From: Paulinella micropora | Taxonomy: Eukaryota > Cercozoa > Imbricatea > Euglyphida | Length of the DNA stretch: 64,000 bases | Direction: 5' to 3' | Assembly: GCA_009731375.1 (NCBI GenBank) | Contig: BJOX01000037.1 | Location: 248,081 to 312,080 of the forward strand | Shown: positions 34,024 to 64,000 of the stretch, one piece after another | How positions within the stretch are numbered: position 1 is the stretch's first letter | How the letters are laid out: each line of letters starts with the position of its first letter | Translations under genes and position numbers: made by a program | The notes under the pieces: model-generated | Databases searched by the model: none | The model's input: the letters and a program-made list of their open reading frames with translations, nothing else | Told to the model about the DNA's origin: nothing

Positions 34024-34449
34024 TTGTTGACAACAAACACGCAGACTTCTTCTTTGCCTGTTTGTGAAGAGGCGAGTATGTTAAGTATTTTGAAAACAAA
34101 AAAATCTAATGTGTTTCCTGTCACTTCTATGACTGTGCCGCTTGATAAGGGCCAGTGGCACATTTATTTTTGGGGGAACGATTACACAGCAATAGATTCA
34201 TTTCCCGCCAAACCTCCCATTTTCTATCCTTGTTTACAGTCATTGAAGCACTATAAACTCATATTTACTAATGTGAGAGAGAAGAAAGATGCCTACACTG
34301 GCAAAGTGCAGGATTGGGACTTTAGGTTAGGGACAGAAATCTTTGACGTTATAGTCAGGCAGCAAAATAATGGTAAAACGTTCACACAGGAAAGCTGGGA
34401 GAGAGTGCTAAGTTTTGCTGAACGTTACAAAAAAAAAAGTATTGTGTGA
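34024..34449 (+). CDS. Hypothetical ORF, likely exon of an unknown gene
   Basis: 141 codons without low complexity, with several aromatic residues (GQWHIYFWGNDYTAIDSFPA, KVQDWDFRLGTEIFDVIVRQ) and a basic end. Composition and length are good for a real exon, but I recognise no family and see no partner exons. Splice signals are unclear. Confidence 0.4.
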   Translation: MLTTNTQTSSLPVCEEASMLSILKTKKSNVFPVTSMTVPLDKGQWHIYFWGNDYTAIDSFPAKPPIFYPCLQSLKHYKLIFTNVREKKDAYTGKVQDWDFRLGTEIFDVIVRQQNNGKTFTQESWERVLSFAERYKKKSIV

Positions 34450-34633
34450 TAGATAATATTATTATTATTGCGGTTTAAGTACGTACTATTAAATTTTTGC
34501 TCTGTTTTAACAACTTTGTACTTATAACCTACGGACCGGAACACGTACTATTAATAAAATTTCCAGCCGCTGAAAATATTTCCAACCACTAGAAATATTT
34601 CCAACCATGGAAATAATTTCAACCACTATGCAT

Positions 34634-34651
34634 GCATACATACATACATTC

Positions 34652-34688
<37 letters not shown>

Positions 34689-35245
34689 CAGATAGATAGA
34701 TAGATAGATAGATAGATACATAGATACATACATAGTACATACATACATACATACATACACATACATACATACACATACATACATACATACATACATACAT
34801 ACATACATGCATACATACATGCATACATACATACATGCATACATGCATACATACATGCATACATACATACATACATACATACATACGTACATACATACAT
34901 GCATACATGCATGCATGCCTGCATACATGCATGCATTACATGCATACATACATACATACATACATACATGTATGCATACATGCATGCATGCATACATGCA
35001 TGCATACATGCATGCATGCATGCATACATGCATGCATGCATACATACATGCATACATACATACATACCATACATACACATACATACACATACATAGATAC
35101 ACATAGATACATACATACAGACAGACATACATAGAAGCTCATAGACACACACACACACACACACTCACACACACATACACACATACATATACATACATGC
35201 ATGCATGCATGCATGCATGCATACATACATACATACATATGATTA
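34634..35245. repeat. GATA then CATA/CATG array
   Basis: (GATA)n at 34652-34730 is followed by (CATA)n with CATG steps to 35239. A GGAAATA(T/A)TTTC-type triplication (CAACCACTAGAAATATTTC) lies just before it at 34575-34628. Confidence 0.95.
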
Positions 35246-35249
35246 AAGA

Positions 35250-35930
35250 GAAAGAAGCGAGACGAAAGAAACAATAATAAAAAGAGACAACCAAGAAGAA
35301 AGAAGAAAAAGAAGAAAGAAGAAATAAGAAATAAGAAATAAGAAACAAAAAAAGTGAAGAATTAAGAAAGAAGGAAAGAAAGAAGAAGCAAAAGGAGCAA
35401 TATAAACACCTTCGCCAAGGACGTGAGGAGTAGGAGTGGAAGAGAACAACGGTAATGATTTTGGCTTGTTGTTAAACGTGCTCAGTCTGATAATTGTAAT
35501 CATATTAAAGAGCGCTTGTTTTGACTAGAGCAGCTAAGAGCTGAAAAGGAAGCATGTACAACAAGAAGGCGAACATAATAATAATAATAATAAGAAATAT
35601 ATATATATATATACTAATAAAGACAGAAGATAGCAGACTTCATCTACTTAGTTCACAAGAAGAAAGGGTGGAGGTGAAAGAAATAGATGAACATAAAAGA
35701 ATAAGAAGACGGTGTGAATAAGCTTAAAGGAAGTGGAAAATAAAGGAGTAACAGAAATGATCAGAATTTCAAGATTCTCAAGAAATCAACTCGGACTTGC
35801 TGGTGTTATTACATGGTCAAGTCAGTGTCCCAGTGCCTAGCTAGCTAGTGAATTTCGTGCAAAATGAGGGTAGTTAGTAGAATATGCCTACCATATCAGG
35901 TTCATGGTTCATAGCGCTTAAGTACCCTAG
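35250..35930. other. AG-rich spacer
   Basis: A-rich GAAA/AGAA sequence contains small (AAT)n and (AT)n patches at 35576-35612. No gene is seen. Confidence 0.6.
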
Positions 35931-35931
35931 A

Positions 35932-36255
35932 GTAGCAAGGATGGGTTGATTATCTGCTTTGTCGACAAGTAACAGCCATTCTGAAGTAGCAAGGATGGGT
36001 TGATTATCTGCTTTGCCGACAAGTAATAGCCATTCTGAAGCAGCAAGGATGGGTTGATTATGCTTTGCCGACAAGCAACAGCCATTCTGAAGTAGCAAGG
36101 ATGGGTTGATTATCTGCTTTGCCGACAAGCAACAGCCATTCTGAAGTAGCAAGGATGGGTTGATTATCTGCTTTGCCGACAAGCAACAGCCATTCTGAAG
36201 TAGCAAGGATGGGTTGATTATCTGCTTTGCCGACAAGTAACAGCCATTCTGAAAG
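35932..36255. repeat. Minisatellite, ~54-bp unit, six copies
   Basis: The unit contains AGCAAGGATGGGTTGATTAT, CTGCTTTGCCGACAAG and AACAGCCATTCTGAAG. Copies are nearly identical; one lacks four bases (about 36060). Confidence 0.95.
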
Positions 36256-36291
36256 AAGTAATTGGCATTATCTTGGAGATGAGCGCAGTCA

Positions 36292-36373
<82 letters not shown>

Positions 36374-36374
36374 A

Positions 36375-36421
<47 letters not shown>

Positions 36422-36432
36422 GACCGATATAA

Positions 36433-36480
<48 letters not shown>

Positions 36481-36520
36481 GTAGGTAGGTAGGTAGGTAG
36501 GTAGGTAGATAGATAGATGG
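36292..36520. repeat. (CTAT)n facing (GATA)n
   Basis: (CTAT)n at 36292-36420 and (GATA)n/(GGTA)n at 36433-36518 form an almost continuous palindrome around CTAGACCGATATAAATAG. It directly abuts the stop codon of the kelch gene and so would be its 3' untranslated region. Confidence 0.9.
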
Positions 36521-38026
36521 CTAGCTGACCACTGCGCAGGCAGCCCCCCTACGCGCTGAAGTCATGTCGGACACCCGCTCCCAACAGTTGCGGCTCTCGT
36601 CATAACGCTCCACAGAGGACAGTGCAGCACCAAGGTAACCACCCATGACGTATAGCCGCCCGTCCAGCACGGCCGCACACGCATTATCACGTGGACCAGT
36701 CAGCGGCGCCACGTCCTCCCATCTGTCGTTGGCTGAATCATAGCGCTCGACCGATGACAAGACTTCACTCGAGTCGTTCAGGCCACCGATGGCATACATG
36801 CACCCTTTCAGCACCGCAACTGCGCATCCCCATCTTGATGTCTTCATGGCAGCCACCAAGTCCCACTGGTTCCTGCCCGGGTCATATCTTTCTACAGTAC
36901 GCAATATTCTTCTATCACCGGCCATGCCCGCATTGCCTCCTACTACATAAAACAGCCCTCCAAGAACTGCTCCTCCTGCGAAATCTCGAACACAGCTCAT
37001 CGGTGCTACGTCCTCCCACCTGTTGCTTGCCACATCAAAGCGAATCACAGTGGAAAGGTTCATGCCGCCCGCGACGTAGATGCTGTTATCAATTGCACCC
37101 GCCGCAGAGGAAGTTCGCCCAGTCGGCATCGACGCCACCGGCTCCCAGCTCCCGCTCCTCGGACTGAAGCGCTCTACCGACGTCAACGCAACGCCACCAT
37201 TCCAACCGCCAATAGCGTAGATCACGTTCCCTACCACGGCAGCCGCCAATACCCACCGCTTGGATCTCATCATTGCAGCCATCTCTTCCCACCTGTTCTC
37301 TGCTGCGTTATATCGCTCCACTGTCTGCAAATCCTCCTTCCCTTCAGCCCCCTTATCTCCAGCGAACACATATATACCCGCGTCGCTCCTCGGCACCCGC
37401 CTCTTCTCCCTCTCCACCCTCACCGTTTCCTCCTTCACCACCTCCACCCGAGTGCTCACGCGCTCCACCTCCACCTCCACCTCCACCATATTGTCGCGCT
37501 CCAGTTCCTCCAACTCGTCCTTGTGTTTGCCAATCATGCGTCGAATGCCATACAGCTGTTTGCTCAGCTCTTCTTCCTGCTCGTCTGTACTCCGCTCCAT
37601 GCGAGTGGTTAGAACGGCAGTCTCCTTTTCCAGACCCGCGATGTCCTGCTTCCGTTTCGCGATCAGGTTCGCTACACGCTCCCTTGCCTCGCTGGTTGCG
37701 GTTTTCAAATCACGCGGGTTCTCGCGCAACTGCCGCACTTCCACGCTGCCTCGCACGCGGTCGATGTTCACTTCAAAGACATCCGACCCGGTCTTCTCGT
37801 CGACGTACCGGCCGCCTTCCAGCTGCTTGAGCTGCTCTGGCAGGCTCAGCAGCGACTTGCACAGCTGGACGGCGTGTGGGTTCTGGGAGACCCGTGAAGA
37901 GGAAGCCGACGAGGAAGAGGAGGCAGGCGGGTCGTCGTCATCCAAGCTTTGCGCGGCGCTCAAGGGCGCAGAGGATGCAGCAAGCGGGACTTTTCTCCTT
38001 TTTCGTGGGGGCATGACAGAGGTCAC
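36521..38026 (-). CDS. Kelch-repeat protein, six blades, intronless
   Basis: 501 codons. The N-terminus has PPRKRRKVP, a likely nuclear localisation signal, then a serine-rich low-complexity stretch. Residues ~50-110 are helical; ~110-195 form a charged coiled coil (IAKRKQDIAGLEKETAVL, MIGKHKDELEELERDN). Residues ~215-500 carry six kelch motifs with the double Gly and the spaced Tyr and Trp, for example IYAIGGWNGG, LFYVVGG, MYAIGGLND and LYVMGGY, each followed by VERYD-type and W-type blocks. Six motifs make one closed beta-propeller, normally a protein-binding scaffold. No BTB, BACK or F-box is visible, so it is not a classical ubiquitin-ligase adaptor. A second ATG lies four codons in. There are no introns, unlike the neighbouring MORN gene. 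Confidence 0.9.
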   Translation of the reverse strand: MTSVMPPRKRRKVPLAASSAPLSAAQSLDDDDPPASSSSSASSSRVSQNPHAVQLCKSLLSLPEQLKQLEGGRYVDEKTGSDVFEVNIDRVRGSVEVRQLRENPRDLKTATSEARERVANLIAKRKQDIAGLEKETAVLTTRMERSTDEQEEELSKQLYGIRRMIGKHKDELEELERDNMVEVEVEVERVSTRVEVVKEETVRVEREKRRVPRSDAGIYVFAGDKGAEGKEDLQTVERYNAAENRWEEMAAMMRSKRWVLAAAVVGNVIYAIGGWNGGVALTSVERFSPRSGSWEPVASMPTGRTSSAAGAIDNSIYVAGGMNLSTVIRFDVASNRWEDVAPMSCVRDFAGGAVLGGLFYVVGGNAGMAGDRRILRTVERYDPGRNQWDLVAAMKTSRWGCAVAVLKGCMYAIGGLNDSSEVLSSVERYDSANDRWEDVAPLTGPRDNACAAVLDGRLYVMGGYLGAALSSVERYDESRNCWERVSDMTSARRGAACAVVS

Positions 38027-38245
38027 GACGAGGCAGCTGTCGGTTCAGCGCGTATTCTGCGCAAAGAATCAAACACAAAAACAGGACCAATAAGAACATA
38101 GTAAGCCTGATGAATGGTTGACAACCTATCTGTCCCTCAGTCAATCCAGTATCCCAACTTTTCCCTCAGAAATTGACAGACAGACAGACCGACAGAAAGA
38201 AAGAAAGAAAGAAAGAAAGAAAACAACAACAACAACAACAACAGG

Positions 38246-38289
<44 letters not shown>

Positions 38290-38303
38290 AAGAGAGAGAG
38301 AAA

Positions 38304-38356
<53 letters not shown>

Positions 38357-38460
38357 GAGGGGGGGGGGGGGGGGGGGGGGGAAAAGAAANNNNNNNNNNN
38401 NNNNNNNGGGGAGGGGGGGGGGGGGGGGGGGGGAAGGGGAAGGATGATATGTGTGTATGT
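38027..38460. repeat. Upstream spacer, AAC, GAAA and GA arrays, poly-G and gap
   Basis: About 160 bp of unique sequence upstream of the kelch start holds no clear promoter element. Then (GAAA)n, (AAC)n and (GA)n run to 38356, and poly-G flanks an 18-base gap (38390-38407). Confidence 0.8.
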
Positions 38461-39000
38461 ATGTATGTTATGTATGTTATGTATGCATGTTTGTATGTAT
38501 TTTATGTATAATATGTATGCTATGCATGTATGTATGTTATGTATGTATGCAGGTACGTAGTTGGAAGGAAGGTAGGGAGGTAGGTAGGTAGGCAGGGTAG
38601 GTAGGTAGGTAGGTTGGTAGGTATTTACATGAGTGCGCGTATAAACATGTTTATTCTAAGTGTGTTCTGACCGCGTATCCATGCTAGAGAAATGATGTCT
38701 ACTGCAACTTGGAAGAAGAGATAAAAGAAACAGAGAAGAGAGAGTGAGAGAGAGAGAGAGAGAGAGACTAGAAAAGTCTATGCTATTTATTTATACATAC
38801 ATACATACAACGTACGAATTTATGTGTATGCATGTATGTATATGTATACGTATGTAAAGATGTACAACATGTAAGTATGTCTACATGCATATATACAACA
38901 AGCAATGGAGGCAAATGGCTATATATATATATATATATATTTATATACATATATATACATATATATACATACATACATATATATATATACATATATATAT
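38461..39000. other. GTAT/GGTA patches, (GA)n, unique spacer and (AT)n
   Basis: (GTAT)n and (GGTA)n run at 38450-38620, (GA)n at 38740-38768 and (AT)n-rich DNA at 38920-39000. No gene is seen. Confidence 0.8.
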
Positions 39001-39097
39001 AGAGAGAGAGAGAGAGCTAGATAGAGAAATAGAGAGATAGAGAGATAGAGAGATAGATAGATAGATAGATAGATAGAATTAGATAGATAGATAGAAT

Positions 39098-39130
<33 letters not shown>

Positions 39131-39230
39131 GGATAGATAAAGATAGAGAGATAGATAAAGATAGAGAGATAGATAGATAGATAGATAGATAGAGAGATAA
39201 GAGATAGAGAGATAGATAAGAGATAGATAT

Positions 39231-39268
<38 letters not shown>

Positions 39269-39337
39269 GGATATAGATGGATATAGATGGATAGATAGAT
39301 AGATAGAGATAGATAGATATAGATAGATAGGAAGAAT

Positions 39338-39373
<36 letters not shown>

Positions 39374-39477
39374 AATAGATAAATAGATAGAAATAGATAG
39401 ATAGATAGATAGATAGATAGGTAGAAATAGATAGATCGATAGATATAGATAGATAGATAGATATAGATAGATAGATG
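39001..39477. repeat. GATA/GAGA array
   Basis: (GATA)n with GAGATA steps leads into R1 copy 3. On the minus strand it is the tail of that copy. Confidence 0.95.
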
Positions 39478-39880
39478 AGATATCGACTAATGTCAGAAAA
39501 AAGGAGCTTCTGATTTCGTCAACCAAGGAAGTGTGGGTAAAGTATTAACCCGATGCCCAGCTAAGCCGTGATGTTTGCACGGAAGGGACTGATACAGGCG
39601 ATACCAAAGCTCCCTAGTACCAGGCGGGGCCAGGGCTCGTTCCATAAGCGCCCCTTGCAGAACGAGCTCCCACCTCCATTACAGAGGGCCCAGTAAGCAG
39701 ATGGAGTTTCGAGACTGTGACATCGACAGTCTAGCATAAACCGACAGAGCACTGTGGGTTTTATTCCGGGCTCAACAAGCGAGAAAGGGCACCCTGAGGG
39801 AACAGGATTGTGCTTCCCACCGCTATTTCGGCATGTGACTTATAGGTGTATGGCTAGGCACACATAAGGCACCCCACCAC

Positions 39881-39883
<3 letters not shown>
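39478..39883 (-). mobile_element. Dispersed repeat R1, copy 3
   Basis: This is R1 in reverse orientation with a complete body. Its 3' end meets the GATA array at 39477, which is the (TCTA)n tail on the minus strand. Confidence 0.7.
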
Positions 39884-39919
<36 letters not shown>

Positions 39920-39969
39920 CAGGGATAGAGATAGAGATAGAGATAGATAGAGATAGAGATAGAGATGAT

Positions 39970-40002
<33 letters not shown>

Positions 40003-40013
40003 GATAGAGATAG

Positions 40014-40054
<41 letters not shown>

Positions 40055-40101
40055 TAGATGGATATTGATGGATATATATAGATAGATAAATAGATAGATA
40101 A

Positions 40102-40144
<43 letters not shown>

Positions 40145-40168
40145 GATTGATAGATTGATAGATAGATT

Positions 40169-40206
<38 letters not shown>

Positions 40207-40236
40207 GAGATAGATAGAGAGATAGATAGATGGATG

Positions 40237-40277
<41 letters not shown>

Positions 40278-40347
40278 ATAAATAGATAGATAGATAGATA
40301 GATATAGATAGATCGATAGATAGATAGATAGATAGATAGAGAGATAG

Positions 40348-40380
<33 letters not shown>

Positions 40381-40413
40381 TAGATGGATATAGATGGATA
40401 TAGATAGATAGAT

Positions 40414-40466
<53 letters not shown>

Positions 40467-40491
40467 TAGATAGATCGATCGATAGATAGAT

Positions 40492-40553
<62 letters not shown>

Positions 40554-40671
40554 GTAGATAGGTAGATAGGTAGATAGATAGATAGATAGATACATAGATA
40601 GATAGATAGATAGGTAGATAGGTAGATAGATAGATAGATAGATAGATAGAAAGAAAGATAGAAAGAAAGAT

Positions 40672-40702
<31 letters not shown>

Positions 40703-40807
40703 AATAGATAGATAGATAGATAGAAATAGATAGATAGATAGATAGATAGAAATAGATAGATAGATAGATAGATAGATAGAGATAGAGTTAGATAGATAGA
40801 TAGATAA

Positions 40808-40849
<42 letters not shown>

Positions 40850-40881
40850 CGATAGATAGATATAGATAGATAGATAGATGA
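39884..40881. repeat. GATA array between R1 copies
   Basis: (GATA)n with many GAGATA, GATATA and GGATA variants. Confidence 0.95.
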
Positions 40882-41315
40882 GATTTCGACTAATGTCAGA
40901 AAAAAGGAGCTTCTGATTTCGTCAACCAAGGAAATCTGTGGGTAAAGTATCAACCCGATGCCCAGCTAAGCCGTGATGTTTGCACGGAAGGGACTGATAC
41001 AGGCGATACCAAAGCTCCCTAGTACCAGGCGGGGCCAGGGCTCGTTCCATAAGCGCCCCTTGCAGAACGAGCTCCCACCTCCATTACAGAGGACCCAGTA
41101 AGCAGATGGAGTTTCGAGACTGTTCGACAGTCTAGTATAAACCGACAGAGCACTGTGGGTTTTATTCCGGGCTCAACAAGCGAGAAAGGGCACCCTGAGG
41201 GAACAGGATTGTGCTTCCCGTCGCTATTTCGGCATGTGACTTATAGGCGTATGGCTAGGCACACATAAGGCACCCCACCACGGGCCCAGCACACCCAGAC
41301 CATCCCCTAATTCTC

Positions 41316-41316
<1 letters not shown>
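40882..41316 (-). mobile_element. Dispersed repeat R1, copy 4
   Basis: The most complete R1 copy, including the 5' part with GGGCCCAGCACACCC (plus-strand reading). It again sits with its 3' end on a GATA array. Confidence 0.7.
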
Positions 41317-42758
<1,442 letters not shown>

Positions 42759-43165
42759 CTTGTACAACGGTGAGCATGCCTTGAAATTTATGCATGCATT
42801 TTCTTCTTGTATGCATGTTGGAATGTATATAAGAAAAGAGCGCCTGCATATATTTTTGTTAGAATGTATGCATATTTCCAGACTTTTAGCGATGTTTAAT
42901 GAAGATCTTCGAATTTACCTGTGTTGTGTAATCAATGTCGTGCATATATGTACGTTATGCATGTTATGTATGTATGTCATGAATGTTGTGAATTGTATGT
43001 ATGTTATGTGTGTTGTGTTATGTATATTATGTGTGTTATGTATTTTATCTATTTTATGCATGCATTAAAGCGTGCAATCCATGAAAGCATGCATGTATGA
43101 ATTGCACTAGCTCGTTGTGCGAAATCTTTTGTATAATCATTAAACCATATACTGTCGGGAAGGTA
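42759..43165. other. Spacer, nothing recognised
   Basis: TG- and TAT-rich sequence with ATGTTATG steps near 42955-43050. No gene. Confidence 0.6.
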
Positions 43166-43262
43166 GATAATTAAAAGGTAGAGAGGAGATGAGAGGAGAG
43201 GAGAGGAGAGAGGAGAGGAGAGAGGAGAGGAGAGGAGAGGAGAGGAGAGGAGAGAGGAGGAT
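43166..43262. repeat. GAGAG pentanucleotide array
   Basis: (GGAGA)n with a few seven-base steps. Confidence 0.95.
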
Positions 43263-43810
43263 CTAGTGAAAAAGGGAGACCAGGACCGAAAAGCTGACCG
43301 GCCGGTTCTGTGTGTAGTCATTATTGATAGTCTGTGCGATTCAGTCGTGGTAATCGTACACCATTCTGGTGTGGACTTTAATTTTTGTTTCCCATCTCTT
43401 CATCTCACTTTTCGTTAGCAGAATAGAAACATCTGCTGGTAGATGATGTTTGTAGATCATTACAGGCTCAGGCTAGCATCTCTATCCTTCGAACAAGAAA
43501 AACAAAGGAGTTTAGAGGGGGTGTCTTTTGTAGCAGACACGAAGCGATGCAATGCAACTGTATTTTTCTTTTTATGTATAGTGTCCCCAAGACTTGTACA
43601 TTGAATTGTGAGCAAAAGTACAGAGGCAGAGAGCTTGTAAGGTTTGATGTAGCAGTGGAAAGGCAGGGTTAAACACGCCTCCACCCTTCCTTCTGCCACA
43701 AGTCGAAGATGATTGGTACTAAGTACTATCTGATGGCGTAACGGCTCGATTAATTAGCCAATTTTGGGCTACAAAGCTCAAAACAGAATAGTCAGAAACA
43801 TAGAGAGATA
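43263..43810. other. Spacer, nothing recognised
   Basis: A 79-codon minus-strand ORF at 43460-43699 has no support. Confidence 0.5.
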
Positions 43811-43823
43811 ACTACAGTCACAG

Positions 43824-44478
43824 CTACAAAACATAACATAACATAACATAACTATAAGTCTCATAACATAACATAACATAACATAACATAACATAACATA
43901 GCATATAACATATAACATAACATAACATAACATAACATACATAACATAACATAACATAACATAACATAACATACCATAACGTAACATAACATAACATAAC
44001 ATAGCATAACATAGCATAACATAACATACCATAACATAACATAACATAATATAACATAACATAACATAACATAACGACATAACATAACATAACATAACAT
44101 AACATAACACAACACATAACATAACATAACATAGCATAACATAACATGACATAGCATAACATAACATAACATAACACAACATAACGTAACATAACATAAC
44201 ATAACATAACATAATAACATAACATAACATAAACATAACACAACATAGATCGATCCATAACATAACATGACATGACATGACATGACATAACATGACATAA
44301 CATGACATAACATAACATAACATAACATAAAATAACATAACATAACATAACATGACATAACATGACATAACATAACATAACATAACATGACCTAGCATGA
44401 CATAGCATAACATAACATAACATAACATAACATAACATACCATAAACATAACATAACATAGATCGATCGATCGATCGT

Positions 44479-44518
<40 letters not shown>

Positions 44519-45060
44519 CAGACATACATACGTACATACATACATGCATACGTTACATTACCGTACATACATACATGCATACATTACATTACATTGTATT
44601 ACATTATATTACATTACATTACATTACATTACATTACATTACATACAGTACATTACATTATAAACAGAACAGAACAGAACAGAACAGAACAGAACGTAAA
44701 GTAACGTAAAGTAACGAAACGTAACGTAAAAGAGCAGAACATAACATAACATAACATAACATAACATAGCATAACATAACATAATATAACATGACATAAC
44801 ATGACATAACATGACATAACATAAACATAACAAAACATAACATAACATAACATCACATCACATCACATCACATCACATAACATCACATAACATCACATCA
44901 GATCAGATCAGATCAGATCACATCACCTTACATAACATAACATAACATAACATAACATAACATTTAACATAACATTTAACATAACATTTAACATAACATA
45001 TAACATGACATATAACATGACATAACATAACATAACATAACATGACATAACACACATATC
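43824..45060. repeat. ACATA pentanucleotide array with GATA, ATTAC, GAACA and ATCAC blocks
   Basis: Mostly (ACATA)n. GATC/GATA steps lie at 44460-44520, (ATTAC)n at 44576-44645, (GAACA)n at 44662-44693 and (ATCAC)n or (GATCA)n at 44850-44925. All are five-base periods, which suggests one array drifting through related motifs. Confidence 0.95.
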
Positions 45061-45192
45061 ATACATGCATACATGCATGCATTCACGCATACGTGCATGC
45101 ATACATGCATACATAAATACATACATACATACCATATATACATTGCATTCATGCATTTTGGGATTGCATGTATGCATGCATGCATACATACA

Positions 45193-45226
<34 letters not shown>

Positions 45227-45300
45227 CATATATACATACATGCATGCATGCATGCATGCATACATACATACATACATACATACATACATAATACACATAT
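45061..45300. repeat. CATA/CATG array
   Basis: (CATA)n with CATG steps, similar to the one at 34740-35240. Confidence 0.95.
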
Positions 45301-45529
45301 ACACATGCGTCCATACGTACACTCATGCGCATGTATGTGTGTACACATACATGAATGTACATATATCCGTGCATTGATGGTTTTCCTAGTGTTTTTTCTG
45401 CATGTACATGCTTGTTTTGTAGCTTCTCGTCCTCTTCGGCTTGTTCTTTAGTATAGACTGGGCCTTGTATCCTTGCTGTCCTTTTGCTGTGCTGTGTAGC
45501 GGTTGGCGGCGTGGCTGTGCGGTTGCAGC

Positions 45530-63640
<18,111 letters not shown>

Positions 63641-64000
63641 GCGCGCTGCACACATCATATCAAATGATAGTCAAAGCTTATGTAGTACAAGATTTTTAAC
63701 ACTTTGGTTGTATTATTGCTCCACGAAGTCGTCACCACTCCAGGAAGCGTCAAAAAACTTTACCAAAATCTCACGATAAATACGATGCTTTTGAGCCGCC
63801 ATCGTCCGTAAAATCGCCCACTCATGTTTTCCCGATGGTTGCGCGCTCAAATATGCAGAAAACTTCATAGCCATGGCTTGAGACTGACTTACAGATTGCT
63901 TTTGCGCATAGCTGTAACCTTACTGTGCGTTTTGGTTAAGGTAACAGTCAGACCAATAATGTAATCGAATAACCATGACGTTAGGGTTAGGGCCGACACA
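63641..64000. other. 3' flank, nothing recognised
   Basis: Two GTTAGGG steps at 63983-63993 are too few to be telomeric. No further gene is visible. Confidence 0.5.

Noticed and set aside
35932-36255. Regularly spaced repeats resembling a CRISPR array
   Set aside because: The ~54-bp units are directly tandem without unique spacers, and the genome is eukaryotic.
37260-38093. Plus-strand ORF of 277 codons opposite the kelch gene
   Set aside because: Shadow of the kelch coding strand, which shows six clear kelch motifs.
43778-45060. ORFs reading MLCYVMLCYV
   Set aside because: Artefact of the ACATA pentanucleotide array.
63983-63993. TTAGGG telomere repeat at the window end
   Set aside because: Only two units and no extension visible.

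Overview
This window looks like nuclear DNA of a unicellular eukaryote, probably an alga-like or alveolate-like protist. One gene is split into about 30 tiny exons by GT-AG introns, an intronless kelch gene has a nuclear-localisation-like N-terminus, and LTR, non-LTR, SINE and MITE relics are present. Roughly half of the sequence is microsatellite. The MORN/coiled-coil gene and the microsatellite-filled introns would suit a chromerid-type alga, but that is a guess. Several runs of N, many beside poly-G or poly-C, mark assembly joins.

Layout. 1-3512: two exons of an unidentified gene (505-572 and 3310-3367, joining in frame). Their intron is an array of TTAC repeats and decayed copies of the exon edges. 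3513-11100: hexa-, tetra- and trinucleotide arrays with a ~210-bp foldback element and copies of a ~435-bp repeat (R1). 11100-16200: mostly non-coding, with three TIR-bounded MITEs and a 61-bp minisatellite. 16900-25752 (minus strand): a broken Ty3-type LTR retrotransposon with gag, protease, RT, RNase H and integrase. 25760-28230: two doubtful minus-strand ORFs, a gag relic of a related element and a tRNA-headed SINE. 28230-36290: ATT arrays, a tandem duplication, several unplaced hypothetical ORFs and a minisatellite. 36521-38026 (minus strand): an intronless six-blade kelch protein. 38100-45300: GATA arrays with two R1 copies, then ACATA and CATA arrays. 45530-63640 (plus strand): one 18-kb gene with seven MORN repeats, a coiled-coil middle and an unrecognised helical C-terminus.

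Main observation. Introns here carry 'exon-edge echoes': tandem decayed copies of a 3' splice site plus the first 25-45 nt of the following exon, where only the most downstream copy is complete and has a usable donor. This is seen at the left-end gene (about 15 direct and 4 inverted echoes, plus donor-side echoes of the upstream exon) and at MORN-gene exons 4, 5, 7, 8, 29, 30 and 31. The same introns are full of hairpin elements: about 18 pieces of a ~120-bp foldback (FB2), seen in this window only inside this gene; about ten of a ~210-bp foldback (FB1); and four of a ~155-bp near-perfect palindrome (PAL), all close to a splice site. Several microsatellites have grown inside the arms or loops of these hairpins. 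Together this suggests introns grow by repeated local duplication, hairpin-element insertion and microsatellite expansion.

All gene structures were read by eye from splice signals, phase and repeat logic. No database or transcript was available.
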